From CAZADH01 sp964483805 (GTDB lineage Bacteria > Muiribacteriota > Ozemobacteria > Ozemobacterales > Ozemobacteraceae), in contig CAZADH010000262.1 of assembly GCA_964483805.1 (NCBI GenBank), positions 1-8,928 of the forward strand: DNA of 8,928 bases, in the 5' to 3' direction. This document shows, piece after piece, positions 1 to 7,067 of the stretch. Position numbers and translations under genes: made by a program. The notes beneath the pieces are model-generated. The model saw only the letters and a program-made list of their open reading frames with translations, was not told the DNA's origin and did no database searches. Each line of letters opens with the position of its first letter. Within the stretch, counting starts at the first letter, position 1.

Positions 1-677
1 CCTTGTTTCTCGACGAGATCGGCGATATGGCGGCCAATACCCAGGCCAAGGTGTTGCGGGCCATTCAGGAAGGCGAGATCGAGCGGCTTGGCGGCAATGC
101 CACGATCAAGGTCAACGTTCGCTTGCTGGCAGCCACGCACCAGGATCTAAAAGCCCGTATTGCCGATGGCCGCTTTCGCGAGGACCTGTATTATCGCATC
201 AATGTGGTCAACATCACCTTGCCGCCCCTGCGTGAGCGCGTTGATGATCTTCCCGCCCTGGTCACCCACTTTCTGGGCAAGGCGGCCGAAAAACTTGGGC
301 GCCCGTTGCGGGCCGCGTCCCCACGGGCTTTGGCGGCCCTGCAGAAGTTCGCCTGGCCGGGCAATGTTCGGCAACTGCAGAACATCATCGAAGGGGCGGC
401 GGTCTTTGCCAAAGGCGACACGATCGAACTCGAGAACCTGCCCGACGAGATCCGGTCGGGCATGGTGGCCGGTGAGACGACCGGTAGTGCGGTTGACTGG
501 GTGATGAGCGAGGTGCAGAGTGGTCGCTCGCTCGACGACGTGCTCGCGGGGATCGAACGAGAAATCGTCGCCCGCATCATGAGCGAGACCCAGGGCAATC
601 AGTCGCAAGCCGCCAACCGGTTGGGAATCAAGCGCGGGACGCTGCAATACAAATTGAAGACGTATCAGTTGGGGTAG
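1..677 (+). CDS. Sigma-54 dependent transcriptional activator, C-terminal part (5' truncated)
   Basis: This is the C-terminal end of a bacterial enhancer-binding protein, which uses ATP hydrolysis to open promoters bound by RNA polymerase-sigma-54. The reading frame is open from the window edge (first full codon at base 3) to TAG at 675-677. Numbering from that codon, the visible parts are the Walker B motif LFLDEIG (1-7), sensor I LLAAT (41-45), the RFREDLYYR arginine-finger segment (57-65), sensor II WPGNVRQLQN (118-127) and a Fis-type HTH (about 199-220, NQSQAANRLGIKRGTLQYKL). The Walker A and GAFTGA loops and any receiver domain lie outside the window. Activators of this type (PrsR, partner of the kinase PrsK) are common beside exosortase loci and control PEP-CTERM genes through RpoN, and a PEP-CTERM gene follows downstream. 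PrsR is therefore the best guess, but without the N-terminus it cannot be told from other NtrC-family regulators. The family call is secure; the PrsR identity is inference. Confidence 0.93.
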   Translation, partial: LFLDEIGDMAANTQAKVLRAIQEGEIERLGGNATIKVNVRLLAATHQDLKARIADGRFREDLYYRINVVNITLPPLRERVDDLPALVTHFLGKAAEKLGRPLRAASPRALAALQKFAWPGNVRQLQNIIEGAAVFAKGDTIELENLPDEIRSGMVAGETTGSAVDWVMSEVQSGRSLDDVLAGIEREIVARIMSETQGNQSQAANRLGIKRGTLQYKLKTYQLG

Positions 678-1136
678 TGTTTCTCGTTGCAGAGATGCGC
701 GGTCGTCGCAAATCGTGTTTTTGGCGCCCCGCGGGGGTTCTGCGCCCATCGCGGGCGGTGCAAACGCGCACGACATGCATCGAGCGCGGGTAACCCTTGA
801 TTCTCGAAAAAAAACCGTCGGGTCTTGAAACTTCTGCGACTTCTCGCACGTCTTAATGGCGAGAGCGAGTGCCGTCGTGTGTTCGGGGTGTCGTTACCGA
901 GCGGCGTCAGTGGCCGCCCAATCCTGGAAGTGCATTTGACACAGTGCAGGGTTGGCGCGTAGTACTGATGTCCTACGTTGCATCATTATCGAGAGCCATT
1001 CCTGAGTATGGAGTATCGGCCATTGGATTATCGCAGCAAGATGCAAGCGCCGTCCGCTGGAGTGTTTTGTGCAGCGGACCAGCGCCAAGGGGTGGTCGGC
1101 CTGGCCGCCACGAGACTGGTCCGGCATGTCGGCTTG
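678..1136. other. Intergenic region between the regulator gene and the PEP-CTERM gene
   Basis: No gene is supported in these roughly 460 bases. The stretch is less GC-rich than its flanks in places, including an A8 run at 807-814. A small perfect hairpin CGCCC-N5-GGGCG sits at 743-757 but has no T-tract after it, so no intrinsic terminator for the upstream gene is convincing. TTGACA occurs at 936-941 with only a poor -10 partner (TAGTAC at 960-965). The best promoter candidate is the -24/-12-like element at 1058-1073, listed separately. The reading frame of the PEP-CTERM gene stays open upstream to TTG at 978, with ATGs at 1008 and 1041, so part of this region would be coding if a longer start were used. 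Confidence 0.6.
1058..1073 (+). promoter_or_regulatory. Weak candidate sigma-54 (-24/-12) promoter
   Basis: The element TGGAGT-N5-GTGCA has GG at 1059-1060 and GC at 1071-1072 at the 10-nt spacing needed for sigma-54 promoters. Against the usual TGGCAC-N5-TTGCA it matches the invariant GG and GC, the flanking T and the trailing TGCA, but misses the inner CAC and one T. Transcription would start near 1084, leaving a leader of about 50 nt before ATG 1137. It is the best hit I found by scanning the intergenic region by eye, and it fits the sigma-54 activator gene just upstream. However, a GG..GC pair at this spacing is expected by chance a few times in 450 bases of this composition, so the call is tentative. 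Confidence 0.25.
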
Positions 1137-1763
1137 ATGTGCCGGTGGTTGCTGCTTGTCCTGATGGGGTTCGCCCCGGTGCCGGTCAATGCCGCCAGTT
1201 TCTCTGATGATTTCTCGAGCAATCCCGGGTCACGGTTCATCGAGATGGCGGTGGGGCCGACCAACTATAATGCGGCCAATGACTGGCTGAATTGCCGCAC
1301 GGTTCTCGATGGTCCCAGCAATCCGTGCTGGAATCCGAGCTGGACAATCGACGCCGACGGTGCGGTTCTGACGGTCGATGTCTGGCGCAATAACAAGGCG
1401 ATTTCGGCCGTCTTCTACCTTTGGGATGCTTTGGGCCGGACCGTGCAAACGACGGATTTGGGGATCACCAACGCCCAGACGACGTATTCGCGCACCATCA
1501 ACTCGACGAACTTCACCGGCACGCCGGGATTCGATTTTCACAACGTGCGTTACGTGGGCGTCTATTTCACGTCGAACTCGACGACGAGTCGTTTGGGGCG
1601 CGTCGACAATTTCAGCCTGGTCGGGTTCTCGTATACGCCTGAGCCCTCGACGCTGTTGCTGGGCATCCTCGCCGGCCTGGGATACACCTGGCATCGACGC
1701 GGCAGGCAACAGAGGGTGATCGGGTCCGGGCAGGCCGCGAAGCCGGAAGCGGGGTTGGGGTGA
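1137..1763 (+). CDS. PEP-CTERM sorting-domain protein (probable exosortase substrate)
   Basis: A secreted protein of 208 residues from the chosen start. It opens with a Sec signal peptide (MCRWLLLVLMGFA, ending VNA-A near residue 19-20). A domain of about 145 residues follows, rich in beta-type sequence, Ser, Thr and Asn and starting FSDDF. The C-terminus is a classic PEP-CTERM signal: PEPST at 168-172, a hydrophobic helix (LLLGILAGLGYTW) and the basic cluster HRRGR. Such tails direct sorting and cleavage by exosortases. ATG 1137 is chosen because it places the signal peptide at the N-terminus; ATG 1041, ATG 1008 and TTG 978 are in frame but add 32-53 residues of odd n-region, and no start has a clear Shine-Dalgarno. 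Unusual points are 18 further residues after the arginine cluster, two cysteines (C53, C64) in the mature domain, and three N-x-S/T sequons. The stop overlaps the next gene's ATG (TGATG). The function of the mature domain is unknown. Confidence 0.92.
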   Translation: MCRWLLLVLMGFAPVPVNAASFSDDFSSNPGSRFIEMAVGPTNYNAANDWLNCRTVLDGPSNPCWNPSWTIDADGAVLTVDVWRNNKAISAVFYLWDALGRTVQTTDLGITNAQTTYSRTINSTNFTGTPGFDFHNVRYVGVYFTSNSTTSRLGRVDNFSLVGFSYTPEPSTLLLGILAGLGYTWHRRGRQQRVIGSGQAAKPEAGLG

Positions 1764-2458
1764 TGAACGCCCGGCACGGGCGCCCGGCCAAGCCGGCGCG
1801 CGCAGGCAGGGCGGCCGGCCCTCTCCTGATCGGCTATCTGATCGTGCTGTCGGTTGTGCAATACGCTGTAATTACAGTTCGATGCGGCGCCAATGCGGGT
1901 CTCGATCTGCGCTGTTTCGCCGGGTTGCACCGACAGGGCAACGGTTTGACCGGCGTGTCGTGGCGGTGCACCCCCGCGGCGACGGCCCCGGCGTCGGTCG
2001 ATGACCGCCTGGTGTGGGTGGGTGATCTGCCCGGCGACGTGCCGGTGTCGATCATGATTGGCTACCGGCACGATGCCGAGGTCTGTTATCGCGACGCCGG
2101 TTACACGGTCGAGGTGGGCGCGCCGCTTACCATCGACATCGACCCGGTGGGAGACGCGTTGCGGGTGCAAGTGTTGTCGATTCAGCGCGGCAGCGAGATT
2201 GCGGATGTATTTACATGGTTGATCGAGCCCGAAACGGGGCGGTCGGTGGGCGAGCCCGGGTGGCGCGATCGTCTGGCCCGTGTTGCCGTGCAATGGCGAC
2301 GGTTGCTGGCCCGCAGCCTGGTCAGTGATTTGCTCCAGGTTAAGGTCATGATCGCCCGCCATGGCGGTGGCAACGGGGGTCAGCCGGACCGCTGGCGCGA
2401 CTGGTTGCTCGCCGTGCACCGGGCGGCACGGCTGTGTGTCGCGGTGCCGCGCTCATGA
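1763..2458 (+). CDS. epsI-like: EpsI-like exosortase-associated protein
   Basis: A protein of 231 residues with a basic N-terminus, one membrane helix (about 20-38) and the rest predicted to be periplasmic. The segment IGYRHDAEVCYRDAGY (99-114), followed later by LSIQRGSEIADVFTWLI (138-154), has the pattern of the EpsI/DUF3485 family (GYY...C-pg-GW, then a Q-x-G strand and an aromatic strand). In exosortase systems this domain is either fused to the C-terminus of the exosortase or encoded next to it; its biochemical role is not settled. The gene directly precedes the exosortase, and their start and stop overlap (ATGA at 2455-2458). ATG 1763 is preferred over GTG 1760; G-rich runs at 1751-1754 and 1757-1760 may serve as ribosome binding site, and TGATG suggests re-initiation after the substrate gene. 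The C-terminal ~35 residues look poorly conserved. The call rests on motif shape and neighbourhood, so it is less certain than the exosortase. Confidence 0.75.
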   Translation: MNARHGRPAKPARAGRAAGPLLIGYLIVLSVVQYAVITVRCGANAGLDLRCFAGLHRQGNGLTGVSWRCTPAATAPASVDDRLVWVGDLPGDVPVSIMIGYRHDAEVCYRDAGYTVEVGAPLTIDIDPVGDALRVQVLSIQRGSEIADVFTWLIEPETGRSVGEPGWRDRLARVAVQWRRLLARSLVSDLLQVKVMIARHGGGNGGQPDRWRDWLLAVHRAARLCVAVPRS

Positions 2459-3333
2459 GCAACGAAGCGGGGTGGGCGGGACCGACGGCGTTTGGGTTGC
2501 TGTGGTTTGGGTTGGGAATACCTGTATATGCACGTTATATTGATGCCGCCTTTGTTTCGCCCGATACGGCGGTGGCCGGGGTCGCCCTCTTGGCCAGCGG
2601 GTTTTGGGCAAGAGCGCTGATGCGAACAAATCGATACCCCGCAGGTGATGAGGGTGTGGCAGCCACCGTTAATCGACCGGGTTTTGCCCTCTGGCTGCCG
2701 GCGCTCGCGGGCGGCGCCTGCGTGCTGTTCGGGCATGCCATCGAGATCTTCTTTGCGGTGGTTGTCGGCTTGTGGTTGCTGGCGCAGGCAGGCGTTGCCT
2801 GTTTCGTCGACCCGGTGACCTGCGCCCGTCTCTGGCCGGTGCGGGTGTTCTCGTTCTTTGCGGTGCCGGTGCCGCAGAGCTTGGTGGTGGGCCTGACCGG
2901 GGGGCTCAAGAGCACGGTGGCGGCGTGGTGCGGCGCGGTTCTCGCCGGCATCGGCCTGCCGCTTACGGTCGCGGGCAACCGCATCATCACCACCCACGGT
3001 ATTGTCGAGGTGGCGCCGGCGTGCAGCGGTTTTCGGTCGCTTGTGGTGGTCGGGGTCTTGGCCGTCGGTGTGGCCTTGCATCGCCGCCTGGGCCCGGGGC
3101 GGTTTGTGGTGCTCGCGACCGCGGGCGCCGTTGCGGCCGTGGTGACCAACGTGGTGCGGGTGGCTGCGGTGGCGGTCTGGTTGCAGATGACGGCCGTCGC
3201 GGTACCGGATGCCGTGCATACGGCGGTGGGCCTGCTGTTTGATGCCTTCGCCATGTATTTTGTTGTATTGCTCGGGAAGTTGCTGTTTCTTGCCCCCGGC
3301 CATGCCTCGATGGCGCAGACGGGAACACCATGA
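2455..3333 (+). CDS. xrt: Exosortase (exosortase/archaeosortase family transmembrane protease-transpeptidase)
   Basis: A polytopic inner-membrane protein of 292 residues, the sorting enzyme that recognises PEP-CTERM tails. All three family signature sites are present: Cys190 in VEVAPACSGFRSL, Arg235 in TNVVRVAAVAVW and His255 in DAVHTAVGLLFD. Exosortases are proposed to cleave the substrate with the Cys, assisted by the Arg and His. I see about eight hydrophobic segments. Length fits a stand-alone exosortase core without the fused EpsI domain, consistent with a separate EpsI-like gene upstream. ATG 2455 is chosen because it forms an ATGA overlap with the upstream stop and gives a normal N-terminus; an upstream in-frame GTG near 2434 is less likely. 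No Shine-Dalgarno is evident, so translation probably depends on coupling. The gene ends in another ATGA overlap (3330-3333). The exosortase subtype cannot be assigned from reading alone. Confidence 0.95.
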   Translation: MSNEAGWAGPTAFGLLWFGLGIPVYARYIDAAFVSPDTAVAGVALLASGFWARALMRTNRYPAGDEGVAATVNRPGFALWLPALAGGACVLFGHAIEIFFAVVVGLWLLAQAGVACFVDPVTCARLWPVRVFSFFAVPVPQSLVVGLTGGLKSTVAAWCGAVLAGIGLPLTVAGNRIITTHGIVEVAPACSGFRSLVVVGVLAVGVALHRRLGPGRFVVLATAGAVAAVVTNVVRVAAVAVWLQMTAVAVPDAVHTAVGLLFDAFAMYFVVLLGKLLFLAPGHASMAQTGTP

Positions 3334-3626
3334 CTCACGATCGCCAACCGCTCGGCCAGAATGGGCGAAGCGAAGCGGGGCCACCCGCAACCGCCGTCGT
3401 GGAGCTTTTCTGCGACTGTTGCGATACGCCGATGGCGCCGACCGAGGTGCAGTGGCGGCTGGGGCCCGACGATGTGACGCAGGTGCCGTTCTGCCAGCGC
3501 TGCGTGCAGCCGGGGCTGCTGGGCGCCTGGCGGCGGTTGTCGCTGCTGCAACAGTTGTTTGTCGTGGGGTTCCTGCTGGTAACGCTGGTGATCGCGGCGG
3601 TGGTCGTGCGGCAGGTTCGGTCGCCG
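3330..3626 (+). CDS. Zinc-ribbon-like N-terminus with one membrane helix (3' end lost in assembly gap)
   Basis: Ninety-nine residues are readable before the reading frame enters the first run of Ns. Two cysteine pairs, C28/C31 (in CDCC) and C55/C58 (in CQRC), are spaced like a small zinc ribbon. A hydrophobic helix follows at about 74-93, flanked by positive charges (RR before, RQVR after). ATG 3330 overlaps the exosortase stop as ATGA, and GGGA at 3321-3324 could serve as ribosome binding site. No named family is recognised. The likeliest reading is that this is the cytoplasmic and membrane-anchor part of one protein whose periplasmic part is the TPR array after the gap. As drawn with ten Ns the two frames do not join; they would join if the real gap length is 2 modulo 3 (for example 11 or 14). 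The alternative is a separate small membrane protein followed by a TPR gene that starts inside the gap. Confidence 0.65.
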
Positions 3627-3636
3627 NNNNNNNNNN
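3627..3636. other. Assembly gap (ten Ns)
   Basis: A run of exactly ten Ns, the usual placeholder for a scaffold gap of unknown size. It separates the zinc-ribbon/membrane-helix coding segment from the TPR coding segment, so the boundary, frame relation and any intervening start codon of those genes are hidden here. Confidence 0.97.
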
Positions 3637-5443
3637 GCACCGGCAGATCGGGGTCCTGATGGAACGCGCGCGGGCCCAACGTCTGGCCGGCGAGAATCGA
3701 CAGGCGTACGAAACGCTGGCGGCGGCGTTGGCACTCGAGCCCAACAATGCGGCGGCGTGTCGCGAACTCGGTTTTCTTTACCACGACGTGCTCGAGCGGC
3801 CGGCCGAGGCGGTCGCCTGGTTGCAGCGTGCGTTGGCTGCCGATCCGCGGGATGCCGTGGGGCGGCTGGCGTTGGTGCGGGCGGCGTTGGCGATTGCCAG
3901 CGAACCCCTGGCGGCGGCCGCGTTGCACGATCACTTCGTGACGACGCAGCAGTTCGACGCTCTGTATCTGCGCGCGGCGATGCTGGCGGGGACCGGCCAA
4001 CTGGCCGGCGCCGCGACGCTCTACGAGGCGATGACCGTGCTCAGTCCCGAAAATCCACTGGGCTGGGTGTTGTTGGCGGAAACGCGGGATCGGCTCGGAC
4101 AGCGGTTCGACGAGGTCCTCGCGCTATACCGCCAAGCCACGCGGGCGAATCCCGATAACCCGGGCGGTCATTACCATCTGGGCCGTTTCCTGCTGGCCCA
4201 CGGGCTCTACCCGGCCGCGCTCGAGTCGCTCCGGTTGGCACATCGGCTCGCGCCCGAGAGCGACCTGTTTCTTCTGGCCCTCATCGATGCGCTCGAGCTG
4301 TCGGGTGCCCATGCGGAAGCTTTACGTTGTATTGATGGGTCCCGTCGCGCCCGCCCCAGCGACGCCACCTTGCTGCTTCGGCACGCCGCCCTGCTGTTCG
4401 ATCTTGGCGAGCGTGAACAGATGGAAAAACTGTTGCATGCCGGGTTGCAGGCCACACCCCGCCATCCGGCGCTGACCCTGGCATTGGCGCGGGTCGCCTA
4501 CCTGCGTGATGACCTGCGGGAGACCGAGCGGTTGCTCCGGGACTTGCTTGCCGGCGAAGCGCCCGGGACGGTGCGCGGGTCGGCGCGGGTGTTGCTCGCC
4601 GAGGTGCTCATTCTTTCGCAACGCAGCGGGGAGGCGGGAGCGTTGCTCGAAGACGAACTCCGCGATGAGCCGGCGAACCCAGACCTGTCGCTGATGCTCG
4701 CGGCCAACTACCTGCAGCGGGGCCTGGCATCGGCGGTGTTGCGGGTCGTCGCGCCGGTGGTGGCCTCGGCGAGCGAGGAGCCGGAGCGGCTCGCCGCCAT
4801 CGAGCGGACCTTTGTCGCCGGCGCCGCCTCGGCGACGTCGCGGGTGGGGCTCGAATACGCCCTGGTTCGGGCCGATCATGCGCGACGGAAGAACGACTGG
4901 CCGGGGGTGGTGGCCGCGCCGCGCGTGGGCGAGCCGCCCGCGGGCGGAGCCGNNNNNNNNNNCGACCGGTTGCCGGTGTTGCACTTTCGCCGCGGGTTTG
5001 CCCTCGAACGCCAGGGTTTGTGGCGGGAAGCCGCCGACGCCTACGCGGCGGCCGTTGCTGCCAAACCCGATTTCTGGCGGGCGGTCAACAACCATGCGTA
5101 TCTGCTCACCGATCGTCTGCAGCAACCGACACGGGCCCGGACCCTCCTCGAGAAACTGCCGGATGCGGTGAAGGCCGATCCGACCGTGGCCGACACCATC
5201 GCCTGGACGGCGGTTCATTGCGGCCAACCGGGCATCGCGATCGGCATTCTCGAGCCTTTGGTGGCGCGGATGCCGACCGCTGGCCTGGTGCGCCTGCATC
5301 TGGCCCACGCGCTGGCCGCGATCGGTGACGATGGCCGTGCCCGGGCCGAGTTGCTTGCCGCCGTGCAGATGGCTCCCGATGTGCGGAGCGATCCCCATTA
5401 TCTGGCTCTGGTTCAGCGGATGAGCCCGGTCGGCGCGGAGTAG
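3637..5443 (+). CDS. TPR-repeat protein of the exosortase/polysaccharide locus (5' end in gap, internal gap)
   Basis: A long superhelical tetratricopeptide-repeat protein, probably a scaffold for a membrane or periplasmic complex. About 438 codons are readable between the two gaps and about 160 after the second, ending at TAG 5441-5443. TPR-like helix pairs run throughout; clear ones start near 3700 (AYETLAAALALEPNN), 3810 (AVAWLQRALAADPRD), 4105 (ALYRQATRANPDNPGGHYHL), 4210 (AALESLRLAHRLAPESD) and, after the second gap, 5030 (AADAYAAAVAAKPDFW). The first residues after the gap already look like repeat sequence, so the true N-terminus is upstream; it may be the zinc-ribbon/helix segment, giving a single anchored protein of at least 700 residues. 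No lipobox is visible, unlike the PEP-CTERM-system TPR lipoprotein PrsT, so that name is not assigned. Across the second gap the frame continues with ten Ns, which may be coincidence; the last ~35 bases before that gap read as atypical Pro/Gly-rich sequence and may be of poor quality. ATG 5448 follows the stop after 4 nt. Confidence 0.88.
4934..4947. repeat. Perfect 14-bp GC palindrome beside the second gap
   Basis: CCGCCCG-CGGGCGG is a perfect inverted repeat with no spacer, consisting only of G and C. It is bracketed by a direct GAGCCG at 4931-4936 and 4947-4952, and the Ns begin at 4953. It lies inside the TPR coding frame and is more plausibly a cause of sequencing or assembly failure than a functional site. 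Confidence 0.8.
4953..4962. other. Assembly gap (ten Ns)
   Basis: A second run of exactly ten Ns of unknown real length, inside the TPR gene. An unknown number of repeat units could be missing here, and the apparent frame continuity should not be taken as proof that no sequence is lost. Confidence 0.97.
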
Positions 5444-5447
5444 GCCG

Positions 5448-7067
5448 ATGTCGTTGCCGGTGCCGTTTGCTGCCGAATCAACGACCCCCGCCCGATCGCG
5501 GGGGGGCAGAGGGTACATCCGGCCCGAGAACATCAGCCGCCAGTCACAGGTGTTGTTGTTGGTGGCGGGCGTTGTTCTCGTAGCCACCTCGATGGTGTTG
5601 TTGGACCGGTTGACCATCGACACGGCCATCGTTCTTGCCGTGCTGGTCGTCATGCTCTGGGCCCTGGTCCTGTCGTCACCGTTGGGTCTGCTCAAGGTGT
5701 TTCTGTTCTACCTTGGCGTCGAGGGTGCGCTCAAACTCCTGTCGGAGTACCACGCCGGGGTTCATATCGGCGCCGATATCCTGCTGCTGATCATCGTCGT
5801 CAGTTGGCTGGGGCGGCGCACGGCGTCGCAGCGTCTTGTCGATCTGCGCCTCGATGCGATCGGCAAGCTGACGATTGTATTCATACTGTATTGCATTGGT
5901 CTCATCTTTCACCCCTACTCGTATAGCTTCATGGCGTCGCTGGCGGCGATGAAGAGCCACGTCACCATGATCCCGCTGTTTTTTCTCGCACAGGTGGTGG
6001 TGCGGACGCGCGAGGATGTTTACGAGCTGGTTTCGTGGATGATCCATCTCGCGGCTTTTGTGTGCTTGATGGGGCTGGTCGAATACCAGTTCTTCCACAG
6101 CGAGGTGATCAACCTCAACCCGATCTACTTCAACAAGACGGTCGACGCCGCCTGGGTCGACTCGGCCGGGCAGTTGCATTCACGACCGTTCGGGACGACC
6201 AACGTGCCGGGGGGCGCGGTCTCGTGGGCGGTGTTGACCGCACCGTTCCTGTTCATCAGCATGATCGAGCCCGGGTTGGTGTGGTCGCGGGTGATCGGCT
6301 ATCTCAGTCTGCCGCTGTTTATCGCCTCGATCCCGTTGAGCGCGGAGCGGTCGGCTCTGTATGCTGTGGTGATCGGGTTGGTGGCCATGTTTTTCCTGTT
6401 GCGCAACCGCTTTTCGGGGCAACAGTGGTTCGTGGTCGGCGGCCTGGTGGCCTTGTCATTGGTGACCTTCATCGGGCTGGGGTTCGCTTTCTTTGGCGGT
6501 GCTTTCAACGATCGTTGGGGCAGCGTGCGGCAGCCCTTCGATTACTGGGCGGAACGCCGAGGCAAGGGCCTGGTGCGGGCGGTCGCCCAGATCGTCGAGA
6601 AATACCCGCTTGGTGTCGGACTCGGTCGCATCGGCCCGGCGGCCCATCGGTTCGTCGACGAGAACACCGTCATGATTGCGCCGGAGGCGACCGGGCTGGC
6701 GGCCGACAGTTATTGGGCGCCAATGCTGATCGAGACCGGGGTCCCGGGCACGGCGATCGTGCTGGCGATCGTGCTCGGGCTGCTCGTCATCGGGATCCGC
6801 AATCACACGCAACTGAGCGACCGGCGCCTGGTGTTCTGCTCGGGTGCAATACTGGGTCTGCACATTTCGCTGTTCGCCTCGTGGAACAACGGGCCGGTGC
6901 TGATGGCCAACCCGTATCAAAGCTACTTCTGGTTGTCGGCCGGGCTGTTGCTGCGCCTGGCCGAGATCGATCGTCAGTCCCGGCGCGCGCGGGCGCTTGA
7001 CACCCCGGCGGCGCAGACCTACCCTGAGGGCGCCGGCAACGGCGAATACGCGAAAGGGGACCAGTGA
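5448..7067 (+). CDS. O-antigen ligase / polymerase-like polytopic membrane protein
   Basis: A protein of 539 residues with roughly ten to twelve membrane helices, matching the general plan of the WaaL/Wzy superfamily (Wzy_C domain). That family joins lipid-linked glycans to an acceptor or polymerises repeat units at the periplasmic face of the inner membrane. The large loop near residues 360-430 holds family-like features: WGSVRQPFDYW, the turn PLGVGLG (387-393) and D420-S421-x9-G431-VPG. The latter fits the ligase motif H[NSQ]x9GxxG except that Asp replaces His. ATG 5448 has GGAG at 5437-5440 with 7-nt spacing and starts 4 nt after the TPR stop. The hydrophilic N-terminus (about 30 residues) and C-terminal tail (about 50 residues) are probably cytoplasmic. 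In context it may assemble the polymer made with this locus or attach glycan to the sorted protein; reading cannot decide between ligase and polymerase. Confidence 0.85.
   Translation: MSLPVPFAAESTTPARSRGGRGYIRPENISRQSQVLLLVAGVVLVATSMVLLDRLTIDTAIVLAVLVVMLWALVLSSPLGLLKVFLFYLGVEGALKLLSEYHAGVHIGADILLLIIVVSWLGRRTASQRLVDLRLDAIGKLTIVFILYCIGLIFHPYSYSFMASLAAMKSHVTMIPLFFLAQVVVRTREDVYELVSWMIHLAAFVCLMGLVEYQFFHSEVINLNPIYFNKTVDAAWVDSAGQLHSRPFGTTNVPGGAVSWAVLTAPFLFISMIEPGLVWSRVIGYLSLPLFIASIPLSAERSALYAVVIGLVAMFFLLRNRFSGQQWFVVGGLVALSLVTFIGLGFAFFGGAFNDRWGSVRQPFDYWAERRGKGLVRAVAQIVEKYPLGVGLGRIGPAAHRFVDENTVMIAPEATGLAADSYWAPMLIETGVPGTAIVLAIVLGLLVIGIRNHTQLSDRRLVFCSGAILGLHISLFASWNNGPVLMANPYQSYFWLSAGLLLRLAEIDRQSRRARALDTPAAQTYPEGAGNGEYAKGDQ
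7055..7060 (+). promoter_or_regulatory. Ribosome binding site deciding the kinase start
   Basis: AGGGGA ends 6 nt before ATG 7067. This favours ATG 7067 over the adjacent in-frame GTG 7064, where only 3 nt would remain. The ATG shares its first base with the upstream stop (TGATG). Confidence 0.6.

Noticed and set aside
743..757. Hairpin CGCCC-N5-GGGCG as the terminator of the regulator gene
   Set aside because: The stem is only five pairs and no T-tract follows. The only homopolymer nearby is an A8 run at 807-814, with no stem placed to make a minus-strand terminator.
681..846. Three copies of TTCTCG at 681, 801 and 841 as possible activator binding sites
   Set aside because: The same hexamer recurs in nearby coding sequence (for example near 7, 1212, 1303 and 1626), so it reflects local composition and Phe-Ser codons rather than an operator. 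The spacing is irregular and there is no dyad.
936..965. TTGACA with TAGTAC 18 nt downstream as a sigma-70 promoter
   Set aside because: The -35 is perfect, but the -10 matches only three of six positions and the downstream leader would be long. I do not consider it supported, though it cannot be excluded.
978..1136. A 53-residue N-terminal extension of the PEP-CTERM protein from TTG 978 (or ATG 1008 / 1041)
   Set aside because: It would bury the signal peptide behind a long charged n-region, and none of these starts has a convincing ribosome binding site. ATG 1137 gives a standard secreted-protein layout.
869..1207. A 112-codon plus-strand frame in the intergenic region overlapping the PEP-CTERM start
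   Set aside because: No family features, no ribosome binding site, and it overlaps the signal peptide coding sequence in another frame.
2380..5695. Several 400-460-codon minus-strand frames opposite the exosortase, TPR and ligase genes
   Set aside because: They cross assembly gaps, have low-complexity Arg/His/Pro-rich translations and mirror well-supported plus-strand genes.
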